This document shows, piece by piece, positions 15,392 through 28,219 of a stretch of 64,000 nt of DNA. Where the stretch lies: positions 5,372,001-5,436,000 of the forward strand of contig NZ_CP080524.1 in the NCBI RefSeq assembly GCF_024746795.1, read 5' to 3'. Both the position numbers and the translations under genes were made by a program. This stretch comes from Mesorhizobium sp. AR10 (lineage in GTDB: Bacteria > Pseudomonadota > Alphaproteobacteria > Rhizobiales > Rhizobiaceae). Within the stretch, counting starts at the first letter, position 1. Each line of letters begins with the position of its first letter. The notes beneath the pieces are model-generated. The model was given only the letters and a program-made list of their open reading frames with translations, was not told the origin of the DNA and did no database searches.

Positions 15392-18037
15392 ATGCGCACC
15401 GATACCGGCCAGGTCTTCAAGCTCGAAGACTATCGCTCCACTGATTATCTCATTCCGGAAACCAGCCTGACCTTCCGCCTTTCGCCAGGAGCAACGCGCG
15501 TTACCGCCGTGCTGACGGTCGAGCGCCGCGACAGCGTTGCGACATCAGCGCCGCTGGTGCTTGACGGCGATGGGCTGACGCTCTGCCGCATCGCCATCGA
15601 CGGCCAAGAACTCGCGCCGGCGGATTTTTTCGCCACGCCCGACCAGCTGACCATCACCACACCGCCGGCGGCATCCCGCTTCCAGCTGCTCATCGAAACC
15701 GAGCTGGCGCCGGCGCAAAACGAAGCCCTGATGGGCCTCTATCGCTCCAGCAACGTCTATTGCACGCAATGCGAGGCCGAAGGCTTTCGCCGCATCACCT
15801 ATTTTCTCGACCGCCCCGATATCCTGTCCGTCTACACGGTCCGCATCGAAGCGCCGCGTCACGAGGCGCCACTGCTCCTGTCCAACGGCAACCCGGAGGA
15901 TAGCGGCGCGCTTGCCGACGATTGGCATTATGCGGTCTGGCACGACCCCTTCCCCAAGCCGTCCTATCTGTTCGCGCTGGTGGCGGGCGCGCTTGGCAAG
16001 GTCGCCGACAGTTTCGTCACCCAGTCCGGCCGCGATGTCGAGCTCGGCATCTATGTCGAGCCCGGCAAGGAACGGCTCGCCGGCTACGCCATGGATGCCC
16101 TGAAGCGGTCGATGAAATGGGACGAGGAGGCATTCGGCCGCGAGTACGACCTCGACGTGTTCAACATCGTCGCCGTGTCCGATTTCAACATGGGCGCCAT
16201 GGAGAACAAGGGCCTCAACATCTTCAACGACAAATATGTGCTGGCCGACCAGGAAACCGCGACGGACGCCGATTTCGCCAATATCGAGGCGATAATCGCG
16301 CATGAGTATTTCCACAATTGGACAGGCAACAGAATCACTTGTCGTGACTGGTTCCAGCTTTGCCTGAAGGAAGGGCTGACGGTCTTTCGCGATCACGAAT
16401 TCTCCGCCGACCAGCGCTCGCGGGCGGTGAAGCGCATCGCCGAAGTGCGCACGCTGCGCGCGCACCAGTTTCCCGAGGACCAGGGGCCGCTGGCCCATCC
16501 GGTGCGGCCGCGCCGCTACCGCGAGATCAACAATTTCTACACGGCGACGGTCTACGAAAAGGGCTCGGAAGTGGTGCGCATGATCCGCACCATTCTCGGC
16601 GCCGAAACGTTCCGCGCCGGCATGGACCTCTATTTCGAGCGCCATGACGGCGAGGCGGCGACGATCGAGGACTTCGTCAAGGTGTTCGAGGATGTTTCCG
16701 GCCGCGACCTGTCGCAGTTTTCGCTCTGGTACCATCAGGCGGGTACGCCCAACCTGACCGTCAGTTCGACGCACAATGCGACAACGCAGGAATTCACCCT
16801 TGAGATCGAGCAGTCGGTGCCGCCAACGCCGTCCGAAAGCCGCAAGCGGCTGATGCATATTCCCCTGGCCTTTGGCCTGGTCGGCGCCGATGGCAAGCCG
16901 GTCGCCTATAACGGCGTCGAGGGCGCCAGCGTCGAGGACGGCGTCATCCATATCCGCAAGCGCCGGCACATGGTGCGCTTTTCGGGCGTCACCGAACGCC
17001 CGGCGGTGTCGCTCAACCGCGGTTTCTCGGCGCCAATAACGCTTTCGGTCGAGCAGAAGGCCGACGACCAGTTCTTCCTGGCCGGCCACGACAGCGACGC
17101 CTTCTCGCGCTGGCAGGCGTTCAACACGCTGTTGACGGATGCGCTGATTGCCGCCTTCCGCCAGACCCTTGGCGGCAAGCCGCCGGTTTTCACCGCGCGG
17201 CTGACCGAGCTTGCCGGCAAGATCGCCGGTGACGAGACGCTCGAGCCGGCCTACCGGGCGCTGGCGCTGGCACTTCCCGGCGAGTCCGATATTGCCCGCG
17301 ACATCGGCAAGATCATCGACCCCGATGCCATTTTCTCGGGCCGCGAGGCACTGTCGATCGCGATCGCCAAGGCCAACCGGGAGACATTCTCCAGCCTCTA
17401 CGATCGCCTTGCCACCGATGGCCCGTTCAGTCCGGACGCGGCGAGCGCCGGGAAGCGGGCGCTGCGCAACATCCTGCTGGATTATCTCAGCGTGCTCCCC
17501 GGAGGTGCTGCGCTTGCCGCCGGGCATTTCCAGGCCGCAACCAACATGACCGATCGCGCCGCGGCGCTCACCGTGCTTGCGCACCGCCATCGCGGTTCGC
17601 CCGAAGCGATCAAGGCGCTGGCCGGCTTCGAGGCGAAATATGGGTCCGATCCGCTGGTCATGGACAAGTGGTTCCAGATCCAGGCCAGCGTGCCCGGTCC
17701 GCAAACCGTCGATGCGGTGCGCGCGCTGACCAATCACCCGGCTTTCTCGATGGCCAATCCGAACCGGGTGCGCTCGCTCATCGGCACGTTCTCCAGCGCC
17801 AACCAGACCGGCTTCCACCGCGCCGATGGCGAAGGCTACCGGTTCTTTTCGCAGACCGTGCTGGAAGTCGAAAAACGCAACCCGCAGGTGGCGGCAAGGC
17901 TGGCAACGGCGCTGCGATCATGGCGCTCGCTTGAGCCCGTCCGCCAGGCCAAGGCCAGGGAAGCCCTGCTTTCGATCGCCAATGCCGAAAACCTGTCGGC
18001 CGATTTGCGCGACATTGTGGAGCGGACGTTAGCGTAA
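15392..18037 (+). CDS. pepN: Aminopeptidase N (M1 family)
   Basis: An 881-residue cytoplasmic zinc aminopeptidase that removes N-terminal residues from peptides. The GAMEN exopeptidase motif is at ~267-271, and the zinc site HEYFHNWTGNR is at ~304-314 with the downstream glutamate in LKEGLTVFRD. The C-terminal helical domain runs to LRDIVERTLA. Length and order match the gamma/alpha-proteobacterial PepN class. The gene is divergent from the CoxL-like gene and is followed 170 bp later by a CbrA-like kinase gene on the same strand. Confidence 0.96.
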   Translation: MRTDTGQVFKLEDYRSTDYLIPETSLTFRLSPGATRVTAVLTVERRDSVATSAPLVLDGDGLTLCRIAIDGQELAPADFFATPDQLTITTPPAASRFQLLIETELAPAQNEALMGLYRSSNVYCTQCEAEGFRRITYFLDRPDILSVYTVRIEAPRHEAPLLLSNGNPEDSGALADDWHYAVWHDPFPKPSYLFALVAGALGKVADSFVTQSGRDVELGIYVEPGKERLAGYAMDALKRSMKWDEEAFGREYDLDVFNIVAVSDFNMGAMENKGLNIFNDKYVLADQETATDADFANIEAIIAHEYFHNWTGNRITCRDWFQLCLKEGLTVFRDHEFSADQRSRAVKRIAEVRTLRAHQFPEDQGPLAHPVRPRRYREINNFYTATVYEKGSEVVRMIRTILGAETFRAGMDLYFERHDGEAATIEDFVKVFEDVSGRDLSQFSLWYHQAGTPNLTVSSTHNATTQEFTLEIEQSVPPTPSESRKRLMHIPLAFGLVGADGKPVAYNGVEGASVEDGVIHIRKRRHMVRFSGVTERPAVSLNRGFSAPITLSVEQKADDQFFLAGHDSDAFSRWQAFNTLLTDALIAAFRQTLGGKPPVFTARLTELAGKIAGDETLEPAYRALALALPGESDIARDIGKIIDPDAIFSGREALSIAIAKANRETFSSLYDRLATDGPFSPDAASAGKRALRNILLDYLSVLPGGAALAAGHFQAATNMTDRAAALTVLAHRHRGSPEAIKALAGFEAKYGSDPLVMDKWFQIQASVPGPQTVDAVRALTNHPAFSMANPNRVRSLIGTFSSANQTGFHRADGEGYRFFSQTVLEVEKRNPQVAARLATALRSWRSLEPVRQAKAREALLSIANAENLSADLRDIVERTLA

Positions 18038-18078
18038 GTGCGCAATGTCCCCCTTGTTGCAGCAGCTTCGGCGTTATT

Positions 18079-18093
18079 TTAGTCGATTTTTAA
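18079..18093 (+). promoter_or_regulatory. Possible CtrA binding site
   Basis: The sequence TTAG-N7-TTAA differs by one base from the CtrA consensus TTAA-N7-TTAA. It lies 115 bp upstream of a kinase gene of the PleC/DivJ/CbrA group, whose members act on the DivK-CtrA pathway. One near-match in an AT-rich leader can arise by chance. Confidence 0.3.
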
Positions 18094-18207
18094 TCTTTTT
18101 TGCCCGCGCCTCTGGACAAGGCGAATCCCCTTTGATTCTTTACAGACGATTCGGAAGTGCGGTGTTGCCGGATCGTCAAGCGTACGGAAATTCGGGGAGT
18201 GCCATTT

Positions 18208-20529
18208 ATGGCCAAGGCGGACGCGTGGGGCGCGCCCGGAGGGACGGCTTTTGAGCGGCGCGAAGCGCGAGGCGATGGTCTCGCCGGCAACACGCGGCTC
18301 ATCGCCGAACCCGCCTACCGGCGGCTGCTGGCTGCCGAGCCGCTGCTGCGCCGATCGATACCGGCTCTCATCATCATCTTTCTGATCGTCATTGCGGCGC
18401 TGCGGGTCCTATCGCTGATGAACGAGCGCGACGAGGTCGAGCGCGACGCCAAGGCGATCCTGTCGCTGGCTGCGGGCCAGATGGCCAGCGCGATCGCCGC
18501 CGATCCCAATGCCGCATCCGGCGCCGCCATGGACCTTCTGGAGAACACCGGCCGCCAGGGCGCCATGGGCCGAAGCCATGTGCTTGTCATCACCGACGGC
18601 GCCTTCAAGATCATTGCGGTGTCGCCGCTGTCGACAGGCTGGCAGGGCCGATCGCTCGACGGCCTCGTCCAGGGCGGCCAGCCGCTGTTCATGTTCGGCG
18701 ACCGCGCCGGGGTCATGGATGTCAGCATCGGCGGGCAGGACTGGTTTGCCACTGTCAGCCTGACAAAGGACAGGAAGAACGCCGCGGCAGTGCTGGTGCC
18801 GCAGGAAGCGATCTTCGATAGCTGGCGCAAGACCGTCTCGCTCAACGTCACCCTGTTCGTGCTGACGGCCGGCGTGCTGATCATCATCCTCTACGCCTAT
18901 TTCGGCCAGGCATCGCGCGCCCAGACGGCCGACCGCATCTATCTCGAGGCGCATCAGCGTATCGACATGGCGCTGGTTCGCGGCCGCTGCGGCCTGTGGG
19001 ACTGGGACATGGTGCGCGGCAAGATGTACTGGTCGCGCTCGATGTACGACATGCTGGGCTACGAGCCCTGCGACACCATGCTGTCGTTCGGCGAGGTCGA
19101 TGAGATCATCCATCCAGAGGACGGCGACCTGTTCGAACTCGCCAACCGGATCGTCGAACGCGAGATCGATCACATCGACCAGGTGTTCCGCATGCGGCAT
19201 GCCGACGGACAATGGGTGTGGATGCGCGCGAGGGCACAGGTCATCGACCCGGAAGCACCGGAGATCCAGCTGATCGGCATCGCCGTCGACGTCACCGAGC
19301 AACGGCACCTGGCGCTGCGCTCGGAGGCGGCGGACCTGCGGCTGCGGACAGCCATCGAGAACATCAACGAATCCTTCGTGCTCTGGGATTCCGCCCAGCG
19401 CCTGATCATGTGCAATTCCAAATACCAGCAGGACAACGGCCTGTCGGACCGCGATGTGATGCCTGGCGCCTCGCGCGCCATACTGGAAGAGCGCATGCTG
19501 GCCTTCGCCTCGGAGCGGCGGCTTGCCAACACCAATGGGCCGCAAGGCGGCGCCACCTTCGAGCGGCAGCTGGCCGATGGCCGATGGCTGCAGGTGAATG
19601 AATTGCGCACCCGCGACGGCGGCACCGTCTCGGTCGGCTCCGACATCACCCAGATCAAATTGCACCAGGAGAAGCTGGTCGACAGCGAGCGCCGGCTGAT
19701 GGCGACGATCCACGATCTCAGCCTTGCCCGCCGGTCGGAGGAAGAACGATCGCGCGAGCTCGTCGACCTCAACCGCAAATACATGAAGGAAACCGAGCGC
19801 GCCGAGGCGGCCAACCGGGCCAAATCCGAGTTCCTGGCCAACATGTCGCATGAGCTGCGCACGCCGCTGAATGCCATCATCGGCTTCTCGGAGCTGATGG
19901 AACAAGGCCTGTTCGGACCGCTGGGTTCATCCCGCTACGAGGAATATGCCACCGACATCAACGGCTCCGGCAAATATCTGTTGGGCGTCATCAACGACAT
20001 CCTCGACATGTCGAAGATCGAGGCCGGCCAGTTCTCGATGGATCGCGAGGAAATCGATCTCTGCCCGCTGATCCGCGAAACGGTTCGCGTCGTCTCGCTG
20101 CAGGCGGCGGAAAAATCGATCACGGTGGAAACCCGGATCGCCGATGCGATGACGCTGTTTGCCGATCGCAGGGCGATCAAGCAGATCGTCATCAACCTTC
20201 TGTCGAATGCGGTGAAGTTCACCGGCCAGGGCGGCCACATATCGGTACGCGCCCGCAACACGTCCGGCGCGCTGGTGTTGACGATCGAGGACAATGGCTG
20301 CGGCATCCCGAAGGAGGCGCTGAGCAAGCTCGGCCGGCCGTTCGAACAGGTGCAGAACCAGTTTTCCAAGAGCCATGCCGGGTCCGGCCTTGGTCTCGCC
20401 ATCTCGCGCTCGCTGGCCGAGCTGCAGGGCGGCGCCCTGAAGATCCGCTCGACCGAAGGCGTCGGCACGATCGTGTCGGTGCGCATCCCGGTCAAGAAGG
20501 CGACCCTGTCGATCAAAGTCGCCGCCTGA
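18208..20529 (+). CDS. PAS-domain sensor histidine kinase, PleC/DivJ/CbrA type
   Basis: A 773-residue inner-membrane kinase. It has a membrane segment at ~48-70, an extracytoplasmic region, a second segment at ~213-232, two PAS domains (~245-370 and ~375-500; the second is of the IENINESFVLWD type), a coiled linker, HisKA with MSHELRTPLNAIIGFSELM (phospho-acceptor His ~548), and HATPase (NLLSNAVKFT, DNGCGIP, GSGLGLAISR). The HisKA sequence belongs to the group that phosphorylates DivK/PleD. Its size and domain order suggest the rhizobial CbrA kinase, which affects CtrA activity and the envelope. That identity is inferred. ATG 18208 has GGGGAG eight nt upstream. Confidence 0.88.
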   Translation: MAKADAWGAPGGTAFERREARGDGLAGNTRLIAEPAYRRLLAAEPLLRRSIPALIIIFLIVIAALRVLSLMNERDEVERDAKAILSLAAGQMASAIAADPNAASGAAMDLLENTGRQGAMGRSHVLVITDGAFKIIAVSPLSTGWQGRSLDGLVQGGQPLFMFGDRAGVMDVSIGGQDWFATVSLTKDRKNAAAVLVPQEAIFDSWRKTVSLNVTLFVLTAGVLIIILYAYFGQASRAQTADRIYLEAHQRIDMALVRGRCGLWDWDMVRGKMYWSRSMYDMLGYEPCDTMLSFGEVDEIIHPEDGDLFELANRIVEREIDHIDQVFRMRHADGQWVWMRARAQVIDPEAPEIQLIGIAVDVTEQRHLALRSEAADLRLRTAIENINESFVLWDSAQRLIMCNSKYQQDNGLSDRDVMPGASRAILEERMLAFASERRLANTNGPQGGATFERQLADGRWLQVNELRTRDGGTVSVGSDITQIKLHQEKLVDSERRLMATIHDLSLARRSEEERSRELVDLNRKYMKETERAEAANRAKSEFLANMSHELRTPLNAIIGFSELMEQGLFGPLGSSRYEEYATDINGSGKYLLGVINDILDMSKIEAGQFSMDREEIDLCPLIRETVRVVSLQAAEKSITVETRIADAMTLFADRRAIKQIVINLLSNAVKFTGQGGHISVRARNTSGALVLTIEDNGCGIPKEALSKLGRPFEQVQNQFSKSHAGSGLGLAISRSLAELQGGALKIRSTEGVGTIVSVRIPVKKATLSIKVAA

Positions 20530-20580
20530 TCCGTAAACATGTCTCCGGCGGCTCGCGCCGCCGGAGCCGGTATGACGGAT

Positions 20581-21060
20581 TTACTGCATGCTGTCTTCGC
20601 CGTCGCCACCACCCCATTTCTGATGATGACCACCGCGGCCGCCCTTCGGCAGTTCGCTCTTTTCGATCTTGCCGTCATTGTTCTTGTCGAGCATGGCGAA
20701 CACCTTCTTCTCACGACTGGTGATGTCGTCGGTCGTCAGCGTGCCGTCGCCCTTCGAGTCGTAGCGGGCGATGATGCGCTTGGCCATCTTCTCGAAGCGT
20801 GCCTTCTCCAGCGCGTCGGCGAGTTGTGCCACGGTCAGCTTGCCGCCATTGTCGGCGACCATCTTCTTCAGCCGCGCGTTCATGGCGTCGGAGAACTGGT
20901 CGAAGGTGATGGTGCCGTTTGAATCCTTCATCGCCTTGTTGAGGCGCATCATCATGCCTTCACGCATTTTTGCGCTGGCATTGTTTTCGGCATAGGCCGT
21001 TGTACCGACGGCGCCGGCCAGCGCGACAAAGGCGAGTGCGAGTTTGGTTGATCTTCTCAT
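20581..21060 (-). CDS. Periplasmic EF-hand protein
   Basis: A 159-residue protein with a signal peptide (LALAFVALAGAVGTTAYA) and at least two canonical EF-hand loops, DSKGDGTLTTDD (~100) and DKNNDGKIEKSE (~121). A weaker one, DSNGTITFDQF, lies at ~47. The C-terminus is Gly/His-rich. It probably binds calcium in the periplasm; small EF-hand proteins of this type in rhizobia (CasA-like in layout) have mostly unknown roles. ATG 21060 is preceded by AGGAGA. It lies downstream of glnE on the same strand, 60 bp away. Confidence 0.88.
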   Translation of the reverse strand: MRRSTKLALAFVALAGAVGTTAYAENNASAKMREGMMMRLNKAMKDSNGTITFDQFSDAMNARLKKMVADNGGKLTVAQLADALEKARFEKMAKRIIARYDSKGDGTLTTDDITSREKKVFAMLDKNNDGKIEKSELPKGGRGGHHQKWGGGDGEDSMQ

Positions 21061-21120
21061 GGTCTTCTCCTGTTGCATCGTCACCCCCGATGCTGGAAAC
21101 AACCGTTCAGCCTGTCGCCA

Positions 21121-24086
<2,966 letters not shown>

Positions 24087-24087
<1 letters not shown>

Positions 24088-25562
24088 CAATGCTCCTCCC
24101 TTTCGGGAAAGCCCATGACCACGGACAAGCCGGGATTGCCGGGCAGAAGATCAAGCCGCCCATTGTGGAACTTCATGATCGCCTTGGCGAGGCTCAAGCC
24201 CAGGCCGGAACCCGGCTGCGAACGGCTTTTTTCCAGGCGCACGAAACGCTCCGTCGCCCTGGCGCGGTCGGCATCGTCTGGAATGCCCTGGCCATTGTCG
24301 GAGACGGAAAGCCGGATCTCTCCACCGACGCGCTCAAGCATCACGCGAACCGTAGGCTTGGAAGTGGAATCGGTCGAATATTTGATCGCATTGTCGACGA
24401 TGTTCGACAGCGCCTGGCCGATCAGTTCGCGATTGCCGCCGACCGCGAAGGTATCCTGCACCGACGTTTCCAGCGTCACACCCGCCTCCTCCGCCACCGG
24501 CTCATAGAGTTCGACGACATCGCGCACCGCTGCGGCAAGATCCACCCTGCTGGTGCTTTCGGAGGAATAGCCTGCCTCCAGCCGCGAGATCATCAGGATG
24601 GCGTTGAAGGTCTTTATCAGTTGGTCGGACTCGACGATGGTCCCTTCCAGAGCCTGCCGGTAGTCTGATGTCTTGTGCTTGCCGGAAAGCGTCGCCTCGG
24701 CGCGATTGCGCAATCTGGTCAGCGGTGTCTTCAGATCGTGGGCGATGTTGTCGGAGACCTGCTTCAGCCCCTCGTTGAGCGTCGCGATCTTGGCCAGCAT
24801 CGAATTGAGATTTTCGGACAGCCGGTCGAACTCGTCGCCGGCGCCGGTGACCGGAAGCCGGCCGGAAAGGTCGCCGCCCATGATGCGACGGCTCGCCTCC
24901 GACACGCTGTCAATGCGCTTCAGCGCTGCGCGCCCGACAAAGAACCAGATCAACAGCCCGCCAAGCCCCATCATGCCCAGCGCCAGCATCAAGGCGCGGC
25001 GGATGACGGCGCGGAACCGCTCCGGCTCGCCGAGGTCGCGGCCGACGAGCATGATCATCTGGTTCGGCAGGCGCAGCACCAGCGCGATGGCGTTGTGGCC
25101 CTTCTCGCCCCCCGCCTGCACGTCGTTCTCGCCGGGCTGCGTCTCGTTCTGGTCAGCCACCGGGTTGCGCTGCCGCTCCAATTCGCCCTCGCCAAAGCGC
25201 CGGTAGGAGAAGGGCTCGATGGTCCAGCCGTCGGTCTCCAGCACCCCCGGCTCCAGGCTCTGCACATTGCCGGTCAGGATCTGGCCATTGGCATCGGCGA
25301 TCAGATAGAGATTGGCGCCGGGTTGGCGCGAGCGTTGCTCGACGACGCGCACCAGCACCGGCAGGCCGCCGCGCTGATAGGCGCGGGCAAGGCCGAGCAC
25401 TTCGTCGTTGATGGTCTCCTGGGTCTGCGCGGTCAGCATGCGCGCCGACAGCGAGGTCATGTAGAAGACGAGCAGCACGGCGCAAATGGCGAAAAGCAGA
25501 AAATAGAGCGCCGAAAGTCTCGCTGCCGTCGTCTTCATGATGGCCGGCACGGACAACGACAT
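24087..25562 (-). CDS. Sensor histidine kinase of a two-component system
   Basis: A 491-residue inner-membrane kinase. Segment 1 is at ~15-40, a periplasmic domain of about 150 residues follows (Gln/Asn/Glu-rich near residue 140), segment 2 is at ~190-212, then HAMP (~212-265) and HisKA with NIAHDLKTPLTRLRNR (His ~273). HATPase motifs are NIVDNAIKYS, DNGQGIPDD and GSGLGLSLAK. The phosphatase-type HDLKTPLT motif is typical of OmpR-partner kinases. It lies 6 bp after the response regulator stop and overlaps the glnE start by 1 nt. The signal sensed is unknown. Confidence 0.9.
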
Positions 25563-25568
25563 AAGGCG

Positions 25569-26243
25569 TTACCCGCTCTTGAGCATATAGCCGGCGCCGC
25601 GAACCGTATGCAGGATCGGCTTGTCGAAGCCCTTTTCGATCTTGCCGCGCAGCCGCGAGATGTGAACGTCGATGACATTGGTCTGCGGATCGAAATGGTA
25701 GTCCCAGACATTTTCGAGCAGCATGGTGCGCGTCACCACCTGGCCGGCATGGCGCATCAGATATTCGAGCAAGCGGAACTCACGCGGCTGCAGCGTGATC
25801 TCGGATGCCGCGCGACGAACCGAATGCGAGAGCCTGTCAAGTTCGAGATCGCCGACCCGATACATAGTCTCGGCTTCCTTGGCGCTGGCGCGGCGGTTCA
25901 GCACCTCGACGCGAGCCAGCAATTCGGAAAAGGCATAGGGTTTGGTCAGATAGTCGTCGCCGCCGGCGCGCAGGCCGGTGACCCGGTCGTCGACCTCGCC
26001 AAGTGCCGACAGGATCAGCACCGGCGTGGTGTTGCCCCTCGAGCGCAAGCCGGCGATGACCGACAGGCCGTCACGGCGTGGCATCATGCGGTCGATGACC
26101 ATCACGTCATAGTCGCCGGCATCGGCAAGCGCGAAGCCGGTTTCGCCGTCGCCGGCGACATGGGCGGTGTGCCCGGCCTCGGCCAGGGCTTTCTGCAGAT
26201 AGTCGGCCGCCTCGCGATCGTCTTCAATGACGAGAATCTTCAT
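25569..26243 (-). CDS. OmpR/PhoB-family response regulator
   Basis: A 224-residue DNA-binding regulator. The receiver domain spans residues 1-115 (acidic pair EDD near residue 8, phospho-acceptor Asp in VMVIDRMMPRRDG at ~51, Lys in TKPYAF at ~101), and a winged-helix domain spans ~125-222 (LQPREFRLLEYLMRH, VIDVHISRLRGKI, GAGYML). ATG 26243 opens directly at the receiver; longer readings add an unlikely tail. Order regulator-kinase-glnE on one strand, with degP upstream on the same strand, suggests envelope or nitrogen-linked control; this is an inference from position. Confidence 0.93.
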   Translation of the reverse strand: MKILVIEDDREAADYLQKALAEAGHTAHVAGDGETGFALADAGDYDVMVIDRMMPRRDGLSVIAGLRSRGNTTPVLILSALGEVDDRVTGLRAGGDDYLTKPYAFSELLARVEVLNRRASAKEAETMYRVGDLELDRLSHSVRRAASEITLQPREFRLLEYLMRHAGQVVTRTMLLENVWDYHFDPQTNVIDVHISRLRGKIEKGFDKPILHTVRGAGYMLKSG

Positions 26244-26310
26244 AGGGCCGTTATACGCGATTTCGCTGGAAGATTGAGGGGCCGGCATCTGGATTGTGGC
26301 CTTCGTTGAA

Positions 26311-26390
26311 TCGCGTGTCGTTGGACGACATGCCTCTTTGTTTGGGCATGTCGTTATCCCAAAACCGCTTCGCACTTTGGGCGGCATGCT
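26311..26390 (+). repeat. Palindromic intergenic repeat, copy B (divergent)
   Basis: The core at 26344-26389 reads GGGCATGTCGTTATCCCAAAACCGC...TTTGGGCGGCATGC, a degenerate copy of the unit found five more times. It has the same orientation as the others. A second partial arm (CGTTGGACGACATGC) precedes it, suggesting a broken tandem copy. It lies between degP and the response regulator gene, both minus strand. Confidence 0.8.
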
Positions 26391-26400
26391 CTGGAATTAA

Positions 26401-26432
26401 GCGGCAGCGGGCGATGGGAAGCCCGCTGCCGC
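26401..26432 (-). terminator. Probable terminator hairpin downstream of degP
   Basis: Perfect 12-bp stem GCGGCAGCGGGC/GCCCGCTGCCGC with an 8-nt loop, followed on the minus strand by TTAATTCC. It lies about 105 bp past the degP stop. Confidence 0.65.
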
Positions 26433-26537
26433 CGGAGCGGAACACGATGACTGACTAACGCGTTCGGGCCCCGTGCTTTCCCATGCGGCGGCTCGGGGGT
26501 GTTTGAAACCGCCGCACCGGAAAAGTCGAAACGATCA

Positions 26538-28088
26538 TCAGCCCTTGGCGACGGGCAGCGCGACGAAGCGGTTCGAGTCGTCGCGGGTGATCTGCATCAA
26601 CACCGCCTTGCGGCCGGACTTCACCGCATCGGTCATGGCCTTGGTGACGTCCTCGGTGCCGTTCACCTCGGTCGAATTGACGGAGGTGATGATGTCGCCG
26701 GGCTGGATGCCGCGATCGGCGGCATCGCTGTCGGGGTCGACATCGGTCACCACCAGACCCTTGCCGTTGTCGGACTTGGTGACGGTGAGACCGAGATCGG
26801 CCAGCGTGTCGGGCTTTGCCGGCGCGGCCGGCTGGTCGGCGGAGGCCTGCTTGTCGGTGGACGGCAGTTTGCCGAGATCGATCTTGATCGCCTGGCTCTT
26901 GCCGTCACGCCACACGGTGACGTCGACCGACTTGCCGGGCGCATAGGCGCCGATCAGGCGGGCGAGTTCCTTCGGCGACGCAACGTCCTTGCCGTCGACC
27001 TGGGTGATCACGTCACCGGCGGTGATGCCGGCCTTCTTGCCAGGGCCGTCATCCTGAGCGCTGGAGACGAGCGCGCCCTTTTCGGACTTCAGACCGAGCG
27101 ATTCGGCAATGTCGGAGGTGACCGGCTGGATCTCGACGCCGAGCCAGCCGCGCTGCACGCTGCCACTCTTCATCAGATCCTGCACGACCGTCTTGGCGGT
27201 CGAAGCGGGAATGTCGAAGGCAATGCCGACGCTGCCGCCGGAGGGCGAGAAGATCGCGGTGTTGATGCCGACGACCTGGCCGTTGAGGTTGAAGGTCGGG
27301 CCACCGGAATTGCCGCGGTTGACCGAGGCGTCGATCTGGAGGAAGTCGTCATAGGGGCCGGCGCCGATATCGCGGCCACGGGCCGAGACGATGCCGGCGG
27401 TGACGGTGCCGCCGAGGCCGAACGGATTGCCGACGGCCACGACCCAGTCGCCGACGCGAACCTTGGAATCATCGGCGAAGTCGACATAGGTGAACTTGCC
27501 GTCGCCATCGACCTTGAGCACGGCGAGATCGGTGCGCGGGTCGGTGCCGATCAGCTTGGCGTCGAGTTCCTTGCCATCATGCATCACCACGGTGAAGGAC
27601 GAGCCTTCCTCGACGACGTGGTTGTTGGTGACGAGGTAGCCGTCATCCGAGATGAAGAAGCCGGAGCCCTGCGCCACCGGACGCGGCTGGCCGTTGTTGT
27701 GGTCGCGGCGTCCGAAACGCCTGTTGCCGTCCTGGTCCTGGCCATTCTGGTCGCCAAAGCCGCGGAATTCCTTGAAGAAGCGGCGCAACTGCGGATTGTC
27801 GGGAAGACTGTTCATGCCGTCCTGACCGTCGGACTGGTCGGAGCCGTCATCGGCCGCCGGCTCGATCTTGGCCTTGACCTTGACACTGACGACAGCGGGC
27901 GAAACGCGCTCGACGATATCGGCGAAGCCCGGGACCTGCGGCGCCTCGACACGAACGGCATCGGCCAAAACGGGGGCTGTTCCGGTGGTGACGGCACCAA
28001 AGCCGATCGCGCCGGCAATGGCCAGCGACGCGGCTGCAGCCATCAGACGTTTGCGGGTGCGGGAATATGAATTGGGGGCTATATTCAT
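26538..28088 (-). CDS. degP: Periplasmic serine protease/chaperone, DegP (HtrA) family
   Basis: A 516-residue exported protease that degrades or refolds damaged envelope proteins. The signal segment is at ~10-42. The trypsin-like domain has His in TNNHVVEEG (~153), Asp in TDLAVLK (~187) and Ser in RGNSGGP (~260). Two PDZ domains follow (~305-395 and ~415-510). An Asp/Gln-rich LA loop (DGSDQSDGQDG...) is visible at ~80-120. ATG 28088 is chosen because it gives the signal peptide. It follows ccmH on the same strand with a 131-bp gap that may hold its own stress promoter. It is linked to the cytochrome c maturation cluster as in other rhizobia. Confidence 0.95.
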   Translation of the reverse strand: MNIAPNSYSRTRKRLMAAAASLAIAGAIGFGAVTTGTAPVLADAVRVEAPQVPGFADIVERVSPAVVSVKVKAKIEPAADDGSDQSDGQDGMNSLPDNPQLRRFFKEFRGFGDQNGQDQDGNRRFGRRDHNNGQPRPVAQGSGFFISDDGYLVTNNHVVEEGSSFTVVMHDGKELDAKLIGTDPRTDLAVLKVDGDGKFTYVDFADDSKVRVGDWVVAVGNPFGLGGTVTAGIVSARGRDIGAGPYDDFLQIDASVNRGNSGGPTFNLNGQVVGINTAIFSPSGGSVGIAFDIPASTAKTVVQDLMKSGSVQRGWLGVEIQPVTSDIAESLGLKSEKGALVSSAQDDGPGKKAGITAGDVITQVDGKDVASPKELARLIGAYAPGKSVDVTVWRDGKSQAIKIDLGKLPSTDKQASADQPAAPAKPDTLADLGLTVTKSDNGKGLVVTDVDPDSDAADRGIQPGDIITSVNSTEVNGTEDVTKAMTDAVKSGRKAVLMQITRDDSNRFVALPVAKG

Positions 28089-28219
28089 GGGTCTCGTATC
28101 CTCTTTCAAGGGATGCTGTTTGATGCGCATCCTCCGGCGACGAGAAATAGAGAGGCGCACATTACGGCGCCATTTCCGGTGCATGAAACTTTTGTAATGT
28201 TGGCGGCCGTCCGCTGCCT

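Noticed and set aside
15545..17818. 757-codon open frame on the minus strand opposite pepN
   Set aside because: Antisense shadow of a clear aminopeptidase N gene; no recognisable motif and no ribosome site.
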